Shown here in pieces: positions 1-7,276 of a stretch of 64,000 bases of DNA. Position 1 is the stretch's first letter. Every line of letters begins with the position of its first letter. This DNA is from Streptococcus sp. zg-86 (GTDB taxonomy: Bacteria; Bacillota; Bacilli; Lactobacillales; Streptococcaceae): assembly GCF_017639855.1 (NCBI RefSeq), contig NZ_CP072115.1:1674001-1738000 (forward strand). Reading direction: 5' to 3'. Made by a program: the position numbers and the translations under genes. The notes below the pieces were generated by a model. That model made no database searches. It had not been told where the DNA came from and saw only the letters and a list, made by a program, of their open reading frames with translations.

Positions 1-1
1 C

Positions 2-1432
2 GTCTCAACAGGATTCCCTTCTGATAAGATACTCTACGCAGGAATTGTTAACGGAAAAAACATCTGGCGCAATGACTACGCAAACAGTCTAGCTATTTTA
101 GAAAAAATCCCTGCTGACAAGGTCTATTTAACGACCTCTTGCTCACTGCTACACGTTCCATTTACAACCGCTAATGAAGAATTGGAAGAAGATATTCTAC
201 AACACTTTGCCTTTGCAGTCGAAAAATTAGCGGAGTTACGTGATTTGGATACCATTCTCGCTGGTGGTGGTACAGATAGTTTGGCTGCTAACAAAGCCTT
301 ATTTACCAGAGAACGAGTTGGAAAAAATACTGATTTAGCAAATCGTATCGCCAGCTTAACCGATCAAGACTATACTCGTCTGCCAGCCTTTTCAGAGCGT
401 GAAAAATTACAAGCAGAGCGCTTGAACTTGCCAAATTTACCAACGACAACCATTGGTTCTTTCCCACAAACAGCTGAAGTACGTGATACACGCCTCGCTT
501 TCAGAAAGGGAAATATTTCAGCCCAAGCCTACGATGCATTTGTCGCAAAACAGATTGATGATTGGATTCACTGGCAGGAAGAAGTTGACTTTGACGTTTT
601 GGTCCATGGTGAATTTGAACGCAACGATATGGTGGAATACTTTGGACAAAACCTATCTGGCTACCTCTTTAGTAAGAACGGTTGGGTTCAATCTTACGGT
701 ATGCGTGGCGTAAAACCCCCGATTATTTGGGGAGATGTCACTCGCTTGCAACCAATTACTGTAAAATGGTCTAGCTATGCGCAAAGCAGGACAAAAAAAC
801 CTGTCAAAGGTATGCTAACTGGTCCTGTCACTATTCTTAACTGGTCCTTCCCTCGTGAAGACATTTCCATAAAAGAATCTACCCTACAGATTGCACTGGC
901 TATAAAAGAAGAAGTCTTGGATCTGGAAGCAGCGGGTATCAAGATTATCCAGATTGATGAGGCAGCACTACGTGAAAAATTGCCACTGCGTAGAAGCGAC
1001 TGGTACGAGGATTACCTCGATTGGGCTATTCCAGCCTTCCGATTGGTGCATTCAACTGTCGCACCAGATACACAAATTCACACCCACATGTGCTACAGTG
1101 AATTTACTGATATTATTCCTGCTATTGATAATATGGATGCAGATGTCATTTCATTTGAAGCAAGTCGATCAAATCTCGTGATTTTGGACGAATTAAAAGC
1201 ACAGAATTTCCAAACACAGGTTGGTCCTGGAGTCTATGATATCCATTCACCACGCGTGCCAGCTGAAGGGGAAATTGACCAGACCATTCAAGCTATTCTA
1301 ACAAAAGTTCCAAGTCGCAAAGTTTGGATCAATCCCGACTGTGGATTAAAAACGCGTGGTATCAAAGAAACGCGTGAAAGTCTCGTTCGGCTTGTAGAAG
1401 CTGCTAAATCTGCTCGTACAACACTCAAATGA
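2..1432 (+). CDS. metE: Methionine synthase, cobalamin-independent (3' part)
   Basis: Transfers a methyl group from 5-methyltetrahydrofolate polyglutamate to homocysteine, the last step of methionine synthesis in the cytosol. The frame is open from base 2 to the stop at 1430-1432, so about 476 C-terminal codons are present and the 5' part lies left of the window. The catalytic C-terminal barrel is intact. The zinc ligands are visible in HTHMCYSE (about bases 1077-1103) and NPDCGLKTRG (about 1330-1360), and the inter-domain stretch carries TTTIGSFPQT. The internal TTG at 182 is not a start, since homology continues upstream of it. metF follows 58 bp later and makes the methyl donor, so the two are probably co-transcribed. 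Confidence 0.96.
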   Translation, partial: VSTGFPSDKILYAGIVNGKNIWRNDYANSLAILEKIPADKVYLTTSCSLLHVPFTTANEELEEDILQHFAFAVEKLAELRDLDTILAGGGTDSLAANKALFTRERVGKNTDLANRIASLTDQDYTRLPAFSEREKLQAERLNLPNLPTTTIGSFPQTAEVRDTRLAFRKGNISAQAYDAFVAKQIDDWIHWQEEVDFDVLVHGEFERNDMVEYFGQNLSGYLFSKNGWVQSYGMRGVKPPIIWGDVTRLQPITVKWSSYAQSRTKKPVKGMLTGPVTILNWSFPREDISIKESTLQIALAIKEEVLDLEAAGIKIIQIDEAALREKLPLRRSDWYEDYLDWAIPAFRLVHSTVAPDTQIHTHMCYSEFTDIIPAIDNMDADVISFEASRSNLVILDELKAQNFQTQVGPGVYDIHSPRVPAEGEIDQTIQAILTKVPSRKVWINPDCGLKTRGIKETRESLVRLVEAAKSARTTLK

Positions 1433-1490
1433 GGAAAAGCCATTGTTTTTCCTCTACATCGTATATAGTATAGAAAGAAAGGAAACAACA

Positions 1491-2363
1491 ATGGTTCATA
1501 CTCCCAGTCTTTCATTTGAAGTATTCCCTCCAAATCCCGCCGCAGGAAATGAGAAAATTCTCTCTGCCCTTCAGGATATGCAGGGTCTTGCACCACATTT
1601 TATCAGCGTGACTGCAAGTAATAATACATTCAATATTGAAGAAACAACAGTTCGCTTAACCGATTATATTCAAAATGACTTGGGTATCCCTTCTATTGCC
1701 CATTTACCAGCGATTTATCTGACCAAGAAACAAGTAACCACTATTCTGGCTGCACTTGATCAGATTGGAGTTCATAAAATCTTGGCCCTCCGTGGGGATA
1801 TCTTGCCTGATGTGACTCCGCAAAAGGATTTTCAGTATGCGACTGACTTGATTTCCTTTATAAAAGAAGAAGCACCACACTTTGATATTATCGGGGCTTG
1901 CTATCCAGAAGTCCACCCTGATTCACCGAATCAGCTTTCTGATATTAAACATCTAAAGAAAAAAGTCGATGCTGGTTGCTCGACCTTGGTCACCCAACTC
2001 TTCTTTGATAATGATGTCTTTTACGATTTTCAAGAAAAATGTCATCTAGCAGATATTGATGTTCCTATTTTGGCAGGCATTATGCCCATCATCAACCGCA
2101 ATCAGGCCTTGCGCTTGCTCAATACCTGTGAAAATATCCGCTTACCACGTAAGTTTCGTGCGATTTTAGACAAGTATGAACACGACCCTGAGTCCTTAAA
2201 AGCAGCAGGTCTAGCTTACGCTATCGACCAAATTGTAGACCTGGTAACACATGATGTAGCAGGGATTCATCTCTACACAATGAACAACCCCTACGTTGCA
2301 AAACATATCTATCGCGCAACCTATTCATTGTTTAAACATTCACCACTCATCGCCAAAGCATAG
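1491..2363 (+). CDS. metF: 5,10-methylenetetrahydrofolate reductase
   Basis: FAD-dependent reductase that turns 5,10-methylene-THF into 5-methyl-THF, the donor used by MetE just upstream. The 290-residue length is normal for the family. The N-terminus LSFEVFPPNP is the family signature, and LALRGD and LVTQLFFDN are the usual barrel motifs. I chose the ATG at 1491 because GAAAGAAAGG lies 8-17 bases upstream; the frame also runs back to a TTG at 1443, but that adds residues with no family match. No separate promoter is evident, which fits a metE-metF operon. A weak hairpin follows at 2374-2402. Confidence 0.95.
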   Translation: MVHTPSLSFEVFPPNPAAGNEKILSALQDMQGLAPHFISVTASNNTFNIEETTVRLTDYIQNDLGIPSIAHLPAIYLTKKQVTTILAALDQIGVHKILALRGDILPDVTPQKDFQYATDLISFIKEEAPHFDIIGACYPEVHPDSPNQLSDIKHLKKKVDAGCSTLVTQLFFDNDVFYDFQEKCHLADIDVPILAGIMPIINRNQALRLLNTCENIRLPRKFRAILDKYEHDPESLKAAGLAYAIDQIVDLVTHDVAGIHLYTMNNPYVAKHIYRATYSLFKHSPLIAKA

Positions 2364-2373
2364 TCCTCCTATT

Positions 2374-2402
2374 ACCCTTTCTATTTTCTTGATAGAGAGG
2401 GT
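2374..2402 (+). terminator. Weak terminator after metF
   Basis: An 11-bp stem with one mismatch (ACCCTTTCTAT with ATAGAGAGGGT) is followed by TATTTTACG. The T-run is short, so termination may be partial. A TACAAT box at 2412-2417 just beyond it could serve mnmE. Confidence 0.5.
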
Positions 2403-2423
2403 ATTTTACGTTACAATAGAGAT

Positions 2424-3797
2424 ATGATTACAAAAGAATTTGATACGATTGCAGCCATCTCTACTCCTCTGGGAGAAGGTGCTATTGGAATTGTCCGTTT
2501 GTCTGGGAGTGAGGCAATTACGATTGCAAACAGCGTTTTTAAAGAAAAAAATCTTCAGGAAGTAGCCAGCCATACCATTCACTATGGCCACATTCTGGAT
2601 CCAATGGATAATATCGTGGTCGACGAGGTTATGGTCTCTGTCATGAAAGCTCCTAAGACTTTTACACGGGAAAATATCGTTGAAATCAATACCCACGGCG
2701 GAATTGCGGTGACCAATGAAATTCTCCAACTAGTCATCCGTCAAGGAGCACGACTAGCAGAACCCGGAGAATTTACGAAACGAGCCTTTTTAAATGGTCG
2801 TGTCGATCTCACTCAGGCAGAAGCTGTTATGGATATTATCCGAGCCAAGACAGATAAGGCTATGCATCAAGCTGTTCGGCAGCTAGACGGTTCCCTTTCT
2901 ACTCTCATTAACAACACTCGCCAGGAAATTCTCAATACACTTGCCCAGGTCGAGGTCAATATTGACTACCCTGAATATGACGATGTCGAAGAAGCTACAA
3001 CCGAGCTAGTCCGTGAGAAAACCATGGAATTTCAAGCCTTGCTAGAACGCCTCCTCAAAACAGCACGCCGAGGCAAAATTCTACGTGAGGGAATTGCAAC
3101 AGCTATTATTGGACGTCCTAATGTTGGCAAATCAAGTTTGTTAAACAATCTCCTACGAGAGGATAAGGCTATTGTCACTGATATTGAAGGGACTACCCGT
3201 GACATCATCGAAGAATATGTCAACATCAACGGTGTCCCCCTCAAACTGATTGATACTGCAGGGATTCGTGAGACTGACGATTTAGTAGAAAAAATTGGGG
3301 TAGAACGTTCCAAAAAAGCCCTCGAAGAAGCTGATTTAGTTCTTCTAGTCCTCAATGCTAGTGAGCTCTTAACAGAACAAGATCGCCAGTTGCTAGCAAT
3401 CAGTCAAGATAGCAATCGGATTGTTCTTCTAAACAAGACGGACCTACCGATTCAAATTGAGCAAGACCAGCTACCTACTGATACGATTTCTATCTCTGTC
3501 TTAACCAATCAAAATATTGATCAGATTGAAGAGCGAATCAATCAACTTTTCTTTGAAAATGCAGGACTCGTTGAACAAGATGCCACTTATCTCTCCAATG
3601 CCCGACACATCTCTCTCATTGAGCAAGCAGTTCAAGCCTTGCAGGCAGTCAATGAGGGACTGGAAATGGGCATGCCAGTTGATCTGCTTCAAGTCGATTT
3701 AACGCGTTGCTGGCAAATTCTTGGTGAAATTACTGGAGATGCTGCACCGGATGAGCTGATTACCCAACTATTCAGCCAATTCTGTTTAGGAAAATAG
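2424..3797 (+). CDS. mnmE: tRNA uridine-5-carboxymethylaminomethyl GTPase MnmE
   Basis: GTPase that works with MnmG to modify the wobble uridine (position 34) of several tRNAs. The 457 residues are full length: N-terminal formyl-THF-binding domain (1-120), helical domain, and an inserted G domain with G1 GRPNVGKS (230-237), G3 DTAGIRET and G4 NKTD. The protein ends in the invariant FCLGK whose Cys is essential in the family. A diverged, frameshifted second copy of the last 170 bp lies at 4930-5100 behind the epimerase-like gene. This 3' end is therefore a recombination point, and the resident tail may itself have been replaced. Confidence 0.97.
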   Translation: MITKEFDTIAAISTPLGEGAIGIVRLSGSEAITIANSVFKEKNLQEVASHTIHYGHILDPMDNIVVDEVMVSVMKAPKTFTRENIVEINTHGGIAVTNEILQLVIRQGARLAEPGEFTKRAFLNGRVDLTQAEAVMDIIRAKTDKAMHQAVRQLDGSLSTLINNTRQEILNTLAQVEVNIDYPEYDDVEEATTELVREKTMEFQALLERLLKTARRGKILREGIATAIIGRPNVGKSSLLNNLLREDKAIVTDIEGTTRDIIEEYVNINGVPLKLIDTAGIRETDDLVEKIGVERSKKALEEADLVLLVLNASELLTEQDRQLLAISQDSNRIVLLNKTDLPIQIEQDQLPTDTISISVLTNQNIDQIEERINQLFFENAGLVEQDATYLSNARHISLIEQAVQALQAVNEGLEMGMPVDLLQVDLTRCWQILGEITGDAAPDELITQLFSQFCLGK

Positions 3798-3867
3798 ACG
3801 TTCAAAAGAGACTCCAACTACTTGTATTGGGATCAGGAATCCTATTATCCTATTGAACAACTATGCC

Positions 3868-3895
3868 TTACACGGGTAAAAAATTGGCGTATAAT
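3868..3895 (+). promoter_or_regulatory. Putative promoter of the epimerase-like gene
   Basis: A TTACAC box at 3868-3873 and a perfect TATAAT at 3890-3895 are 16 bp apart. They lie 130 bp before the ATG of the next gene, so a long leader would be made. The box sits inside the segment flanked by the two mnmE ends, so the segment carries its own promoter. Confidence 0.5.
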
Positions 3896-4026
3896 GTAAG
3901 TGTGCATCATGTTTTACAATGTTAAAAAAGAAACTTTAGTATATTTAAAAAATTCAAAGTAACAGGATTCAATGATTTAGTCTGGGAAATAAAGTAATGT
4001 AATCATAAAATTCATAGGAGGTTGCT

Positions 4027-4929
4027 ATGATTGTACTAACCAATGACCGCTTGCGGGTGGAAATTTCCGAACCTGGTGAGCGTCCGAATGATACTTTCCG
4101 CTTTGACAGGGCAGGGTTCATTTCGGAAGTTACGCTTGACGGAGATACCCATTTTTGTGCCAATGAGCCCATGAACTTACGGCATTTGTCTTCTGGTGGT
4201 CGAGGATTGTGTTGTGAATTTAGTGGAGATTTCAGCTCTGGAGCTACCGTTGGCGAATTTTTCCCGAAATTAGGCGTTGGGCTCATCAAGCAGGATTCAG
4301 ATGTAGGCTACCAATTTGCTCATCAGTATGATGAGGTTGAGCCTTATCCTGTAACGATGAAACACACGCAGACTAGTGCCAGTTTTGTCACGAAGGCAGT
4401 GCCTTGCCTCGGTATCGCAGCTACTATTAAAAAAACCATCAGCATCGAGGAAAATCGAGTGACTCTGAAAGCCTCCATCACCAATGTCGGGGATAAGGTC
4501 ATCGAGACCGAAGAATATTGCCATAATTTCCTTAGCATTGACGGTATGGCTATTTCACCTGACTACCGCTTGGAATTGCCTGATATGCCTGACTTGGGTC
4601 ATCAGGGACTGGAAGGTTTTGGCGGTTATGACCACAATAATTTTGTAGCAGATGGCAAAGCTATCGCTTTTAAGCAATGCGAGACGGATGTGTCGCTCAG
4701 TGTTTTGCCCATTCCCAAGACAGACAAGACCACCTTCACATGGACCTTACTCCACAAGGGGGCTAAGGCCAGCGTAACAGGAATTGATGAGGTCCAACCG
4801 ACTAGCCTCCTACTCTGGGCGACTGATCATATCATCAGTCCAGAAATTATCCAAAAGATCACTGTTGCACCTGGCCAATCCTTTAGCTGGAAACGCTGCT
4901 GGATTTTTGAAGCTGAGCCACGGTGGTAA
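4027..4929 (+). CDS. Aldose 1-epimerase-like (galactose mutarotase superfamily) protein
   Basis: A 300-residue soluble protein with no signal peptide. The beta-rich sequence, the EEYCHNFLSIDG segment near residue 160 and the C-terminal WKRCWIFE resemble the galactose mutarotase/aldose epimerase superfamily, but I cannot place it in a characterised subgroup and the substrate is unknown. The start is set by a strong AGGAGGT at 4016-4022, 4 bp before the ATG. It sits alone between intact mnmE and a displaced mnmE 3' end, with its own promoter, which suggests it came in as a cassette. Codon choice (GGC, CTG and GAG are frequent) looks slightly richer in G and C than in nearby genes. An unrelated hypothetical of similar fold remains possible. 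Confidence 0.6.
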   Translation: MIVLTNDRLRVEISEPGERPNDTFRFDRAGFISEVTLDGDTHFCANEPMNLRHLSSGGRGLCCEFSGDFSSGATVGEFFPKLGVGLIKQDSDVGYQFAHQYDEVEPYPVTMKHTQTSASFVTKAVPCLGIAATIKKTISIEENRVTLKASITNVGDKVIETEEYCHNFLSIDGMAISPDYRLELPDMPDLGHQGLEGFGGYDHNNFVADGKAIAFKQCETDVSLSVLPIPKTDKTTFTWTLLHKGAKASVTGIDEVQPTSLLLWATDHIISPEIIQKITVAPGQSFSWKRCWIFEAEPRW

Positions 4930-5100
4930 AGCCATAGAGGCTCTGCAGGCGGTAAACGACGGACTTGAAATAGAAAGCCTGTCGACTTGCTCCAAGTGAA
5001 TTTGATCCACTGCTGGCAGATTCTCGGAGAAAGCACAGGAGACGCCAAACCCGATGAACTGATTACCCAGCTCTTTAGCCAGTTCTGTCTCGGAAAATAG
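4930..5100 (+). pseudogene. mnmE: Remnant of a second mnmE 3' end
   Basis: The sequence matches the last 57 or so codons of mnmE (3627-3797). It starts as AIEALQAVNDGLE, loses one base near 4979, and continues in the shifted frame as DLLQVN...CWQILGES...DELITQLFSQFCLGK before the stop at 5098-5100. In the last 48 bases it differs from the intact gene at 7 positions, nearly all silent. It therefore derives from a once-functional allele of another lineage rather than from drift after a recent duplication. The stop overlaps the Shine-Dalgarno of the NUDIX gene. Confidence 0.85.
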
Positions 5101-5109
5101 GAGGATACC

Positions 5110-5577
5110 ATGTCTGTCAAACTGATTGCCCATGCTTTGATGAAAAAGGAACACCGCTACCTTGTCCTCAAACGTTCTAGTATCAAACGAGGAAAAGCCA
5201 ATGTTTACCCAAACTACTGGGATATTCCTGGAGGCGGTGTCGAATTACATGAATTGCCTCAGGCTGCTGCTCTTCGGGAGACACTTGAAGAAGCCAATCA
5301 AGTCATCACGATTACTGGCATTCTCCACGAAGATAGCCAGTTTGATTCTGATAAACAGACCGTTTTTACACGATTGGTCTACGCCACTCACCTAAAAGAG
5401 AAACGCCCTATTGAGCTTGACCCAGAAGAACACACCGATTTCCGCTGGATTAAATCTTTGGAGGAATTAGAGGGAGAACAGATTGTACCTTATCTCTACG
5501 ATCTTATCCCAACTGCTCCTAGAAAAGGACAATATAGTGAATTGAATAAAGGTGAAGATAGCGTTAAGTCGCTTTGA
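5110..5577 (+). CDS. NUDIX hydrolase
   Basis: NUDIX-family hydrolase acting on a nucleoside diphosphate linked to another group; the substrate cannot be read from the sequence. The Nudix box is present at about residues 40-62 (GGGVELHE...RETLEEAN), with Asn where a Gly is usual near its end. A GGAGG lies 7 bp before the ATG at 5110. The last 15 or so residues (YSELNKGEDSVKSL) are encoded by the end of a mobile repeat (5533-5577), so the natural C-terminus was replaced. A damaged second copy of the gene follows. Activity is likely kept because the core domain is complete by about residue 140. Confidence 0.85.
   Translation: MSVKLIAHALMKKEHRYLVLKRSSIKRGKANVYPNYWDIPGGGVELHELPQAAALRETLEEANQVITITGILHEDSQFDSDKQTVFTRLVYATHLKEKRPIELDPEEHTDFRWIKSLEELEGEQIVPYLYDLIPTAPRKGQYSELNKGEDSVKSL
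5533..5577 (+). repeat. Truncated MITE-like repeat (family A), left end only
   Basis: It begins with the family-A terminal sequence TATAGTGAATTGAATAAAG and stops after AAGTCGCTTT. The same end is seen at 6625, 27347 (reversed), 34576 (reversed) and 55942. It is in frame with the NUDIX gene and supplies its stop codon. It joins the second NUDIX copy at a shared GCTTT. Confidence 0.75.
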
Positions 5578-5655
5578 TGAAAAAGGAACACAGCTACCTT
5601 GTCCTTAAACGTTCTAGTATCAAAAGAGGACAAGCAAATGTTTACCCTCAAAATC
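5577..5655 (+). pseudogene. 5' fragment of a second NUDIX gene
   Basis: Encodes MKKEHSYLVLKRSSIKRGQANVYP, nearly identical to residues 11-34 of the intact NUDIX protein, and then diverges after the NVYP segment (about base 5651). The matching 3' part is found at 6282-6537, on the far side of the GNAT gene, so the copy was split by an insertion or a rearrangement. It cannot give a working enzyme. Confidence 0.8.
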
Positions 5656-5707
5656 AGGCTTTGCAACCTTCTACAAAAATATAAAACAAATAAATTGGAG
5701 AGAACAT

Positions 5708-6178
5708 ATGAAGTTTACCGTTAAAGAAATAAAAGATAAAGAAGAAAAGGAAAAGATTTCTAAGGAAATTCTTTACGATCTTCCAGAATGGTTTGGCATG
5801 CCAGAAAGCACAGAAGAATATGTCACTGATTCACAAGACAAACCTTTCTTGGCTTCTTTTTATCAAGATGAAATTGTCGGATTTATAGTTTTAAATACTA
5901 CAAGTCCAGACTGTGCAGACATATTTGTAATGGGAATCAAAAAGAAGTTCCACCGACAAGGTGCAGCAACACAATTAAATGAAGAGTATGAAAAACTAGC
6001 TAAGAAATTAGGGTACATATATTCCCAAGTAAAAACAGTTCAATCTGGCCACTATAAAGAATATGATATTACAAATAGTTTTTATACTTCGGTAGGTTAT
6101 AAGGAGTTAGAAGTATTTCCAACCTTATGGGATGAATGGAATCCTTGCCAAATTTACATTAAATATTTAGGGAATTAA
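5708..6178 (+). CDS. GNAT family N-acetyltransferase
   Basis: A 156-residue cytosolic protein of the GNAT fold, which uses acetyl-CoA. The core strand GFIVLNT (about 60-66), the D-I-F-V-M-G-I strand and the acetyl-CoA loop KKFHRQGAAT (about 80-89; canonical R/Q-x-x-G-x-A) are present, followed by a C-terminal F-Y-x-S-x-G-Y-K motif. The start is supported by TTGGAGAGAAC before the ATG. It lies between the two halves of a broken NUDIX copy, so it probably arrived with the event that split that gene. The substrate is unknown. Its codons are rich in AAA and GAA compared with mnmE. Confidence 0.82.
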   Translation: MKFTVKEIKDKEEKEKISKEILYDLPEWFGMPESTEEYVTDSQDKPFLASFYQDEIVGFIVLNTTSPDCADIFVMGIKKKFHRQGAATQLNEEYEKLAKKLGYIYSQVKTVQSGHYKEYDITNSFYTSVGYKELEVFPTLWDEWNPCQIYIKYLGN

Positions 6179-6281
6179 ACATATCAATAATAAGCTTCCC
6201 TACATGACTCGAATATAGTTTCTGTCAGTATTGATTTGACTGTACGATTTTACAGGCGAAAGTGTTGAAGTGAGTAAATTG

Positions 6282-6537
6282 CTACAAGACATTGCGCTAC
6301 GTGAAACCCTTGAAGAAACCAATCAGCTTATTACTATTTCTGGTATTCTCCACGAAGACAGTCAGTTTGACCGAAAAAAAGACATGCCTAGTCTATACTT
6401 CTGCTATCCATACGGGGCGCCCTGTCCTACTCAATCCAGAAAAACATATCGTTTTTCGCTGGATAACCTCTAGAAGAGTTGCAAAGAGAACTGGTTGTCC
6501 TTTATTTACAAGAACTGATTCCTTCTTACTAGACTGA
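6282..6537 (+). pseudogene. 3' fragment of the second NUDIX gene
   Basis: Starts inside the Nudix box (ALRETLEETNQLITISGILHEDSQFD), parallel to residues 54-80 of the intact protein. It then passes through several frameshifts: matches to NPEKHIVFRW and YLQELIP appear in different frames. No start or ribosome site belongs to it. Together with 5577-5655 it forms one decayed gene. Confidence 0.8.
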
Positions 6538-6624
6538 CTAGTTTATCAATTATGAGAAATACACCTCAAAAGAGAGGATGGACAAAAACGCAATTTTGAG
6601 TTACAATATAGCGACGATTCATAT

Positions 6625-6719
6625 TATAGTGAATTGAATAAAGGTTAAGACATCGCTAAGTCGCTTTAGTTCTATCTGCAGCTCCTTTCCTTATCCTATT
6701 CCTTTCTCAACCCACTATA
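6625..6719 (+). mobile_element. MITE-like repeat, family A, short form (95 bp)
   Basis: The ends are TATAGTGAATTGAAT and, inverted, TATAGTGGGTTGAGA. The middle carries ATCTGCAGCTCC and CCTATTCCTTT as in the longer copies (27185-27347, 34406-34576), but lacks their central palindrome. The TATA ends and lack of coding capacity suit a non-autonomous element that inserts at TA. No transposase is in the window. Confidence 0.75.
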
Positions 6720-6767
6720 AAAAACGCATACAATCAACGTTTTACAGAACGTGATTTTATGCGTTTT
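6720..6767 (+). terminator. Intrinsic terminator with the shared ACGCATAAAATC-type stem
   Basis: AAAAACGCATACAATCAACG pairs with CGTGATTTTATGCGTTTTT and ends in a T-run. Nearly the same stem is used at 27117-27168 and 62814-62863. Here it follows only gene debris. Confidence 0.75.
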
Positions 6768-7276
6768 TATTATTTGCAGAATTTTCCCTAGCCTCGTTTT
6801 TAATAGGGGGGGGTGAAAAGGCTATCCATAATGGTTGAAACTCTAACACACAAACTATAAAATATAGAAACGAGTATCAGCAAGATGAATTGACGAGTAT
6901 CTCTCACAAAATACGACTCATACTCGGCAGATAAGCTCTCTAATTTTATAATGGAGGTTCTCTATGAAACCTGTGTAAACGTTACTGTCCTATCATTGTT
7001 TGTATTATTTACACCTTCTACTCCAAAGCGTGAGATGACTACATTTGACCAACAAGCAAAGGATTATGAGCTTGTCACAATTGTCTCATTCACTTGCATT
7101 TGGCTGCTGTAGGCTGGAAAATTTCGGAGCGATTTACAGCCGACTTGACCAATTATTCAGTCTTCTACTAAAGTTATTGACTGAACTTTCCGTTATGAAT
7201 AACTACCTCAAGCATCAAAAGATGACTACTCCGTAACGAGGTACTTTTTTATCTCTCACCGAATATCAGCCATTCC
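6768..7276. other. Gene-free stretch with degenerate coding remnants
   Basis: There is no intact gene. It contains an 8-G run (6806-6813), the repeat ACGAGTATC twice (about 6870 and 6894), and a good ribosome site, GGAGG, before an ATG at 6964. That frame stops after four codons, but the next frame continues for some 45 codons (VTVLSLFVLFTPSTPKRE and onward) before a stop near 7110. This looks like a frameshifted small gene that I cannot identify. Confidence 0.45.

Noticed and set aside
1443..1490. Upstream TTG start for metF
   Set aside because: The ribosome site GAAAGAAAGG fits the ATG at 1491, and the extra residues have no family match.
3780..5100. A complete integrative element at mnmE
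   Set aside because: Only one non-mobility gene lies between the repeats and no integrase is present; the homology of about 170 bp is longer than a simple attachment core.
6806..6813. 8-G run as a phase-variation switch
   Set aside because: No intact coding region or promoter is placed so that length changes would matter; kept only as a note in the debris finding.
7045..7236. 63-codon open frame as a small gene
   Set aside because: It starts with TTG, has no ribosome site and overlaps a better frameshifted frame; it is probably debris.
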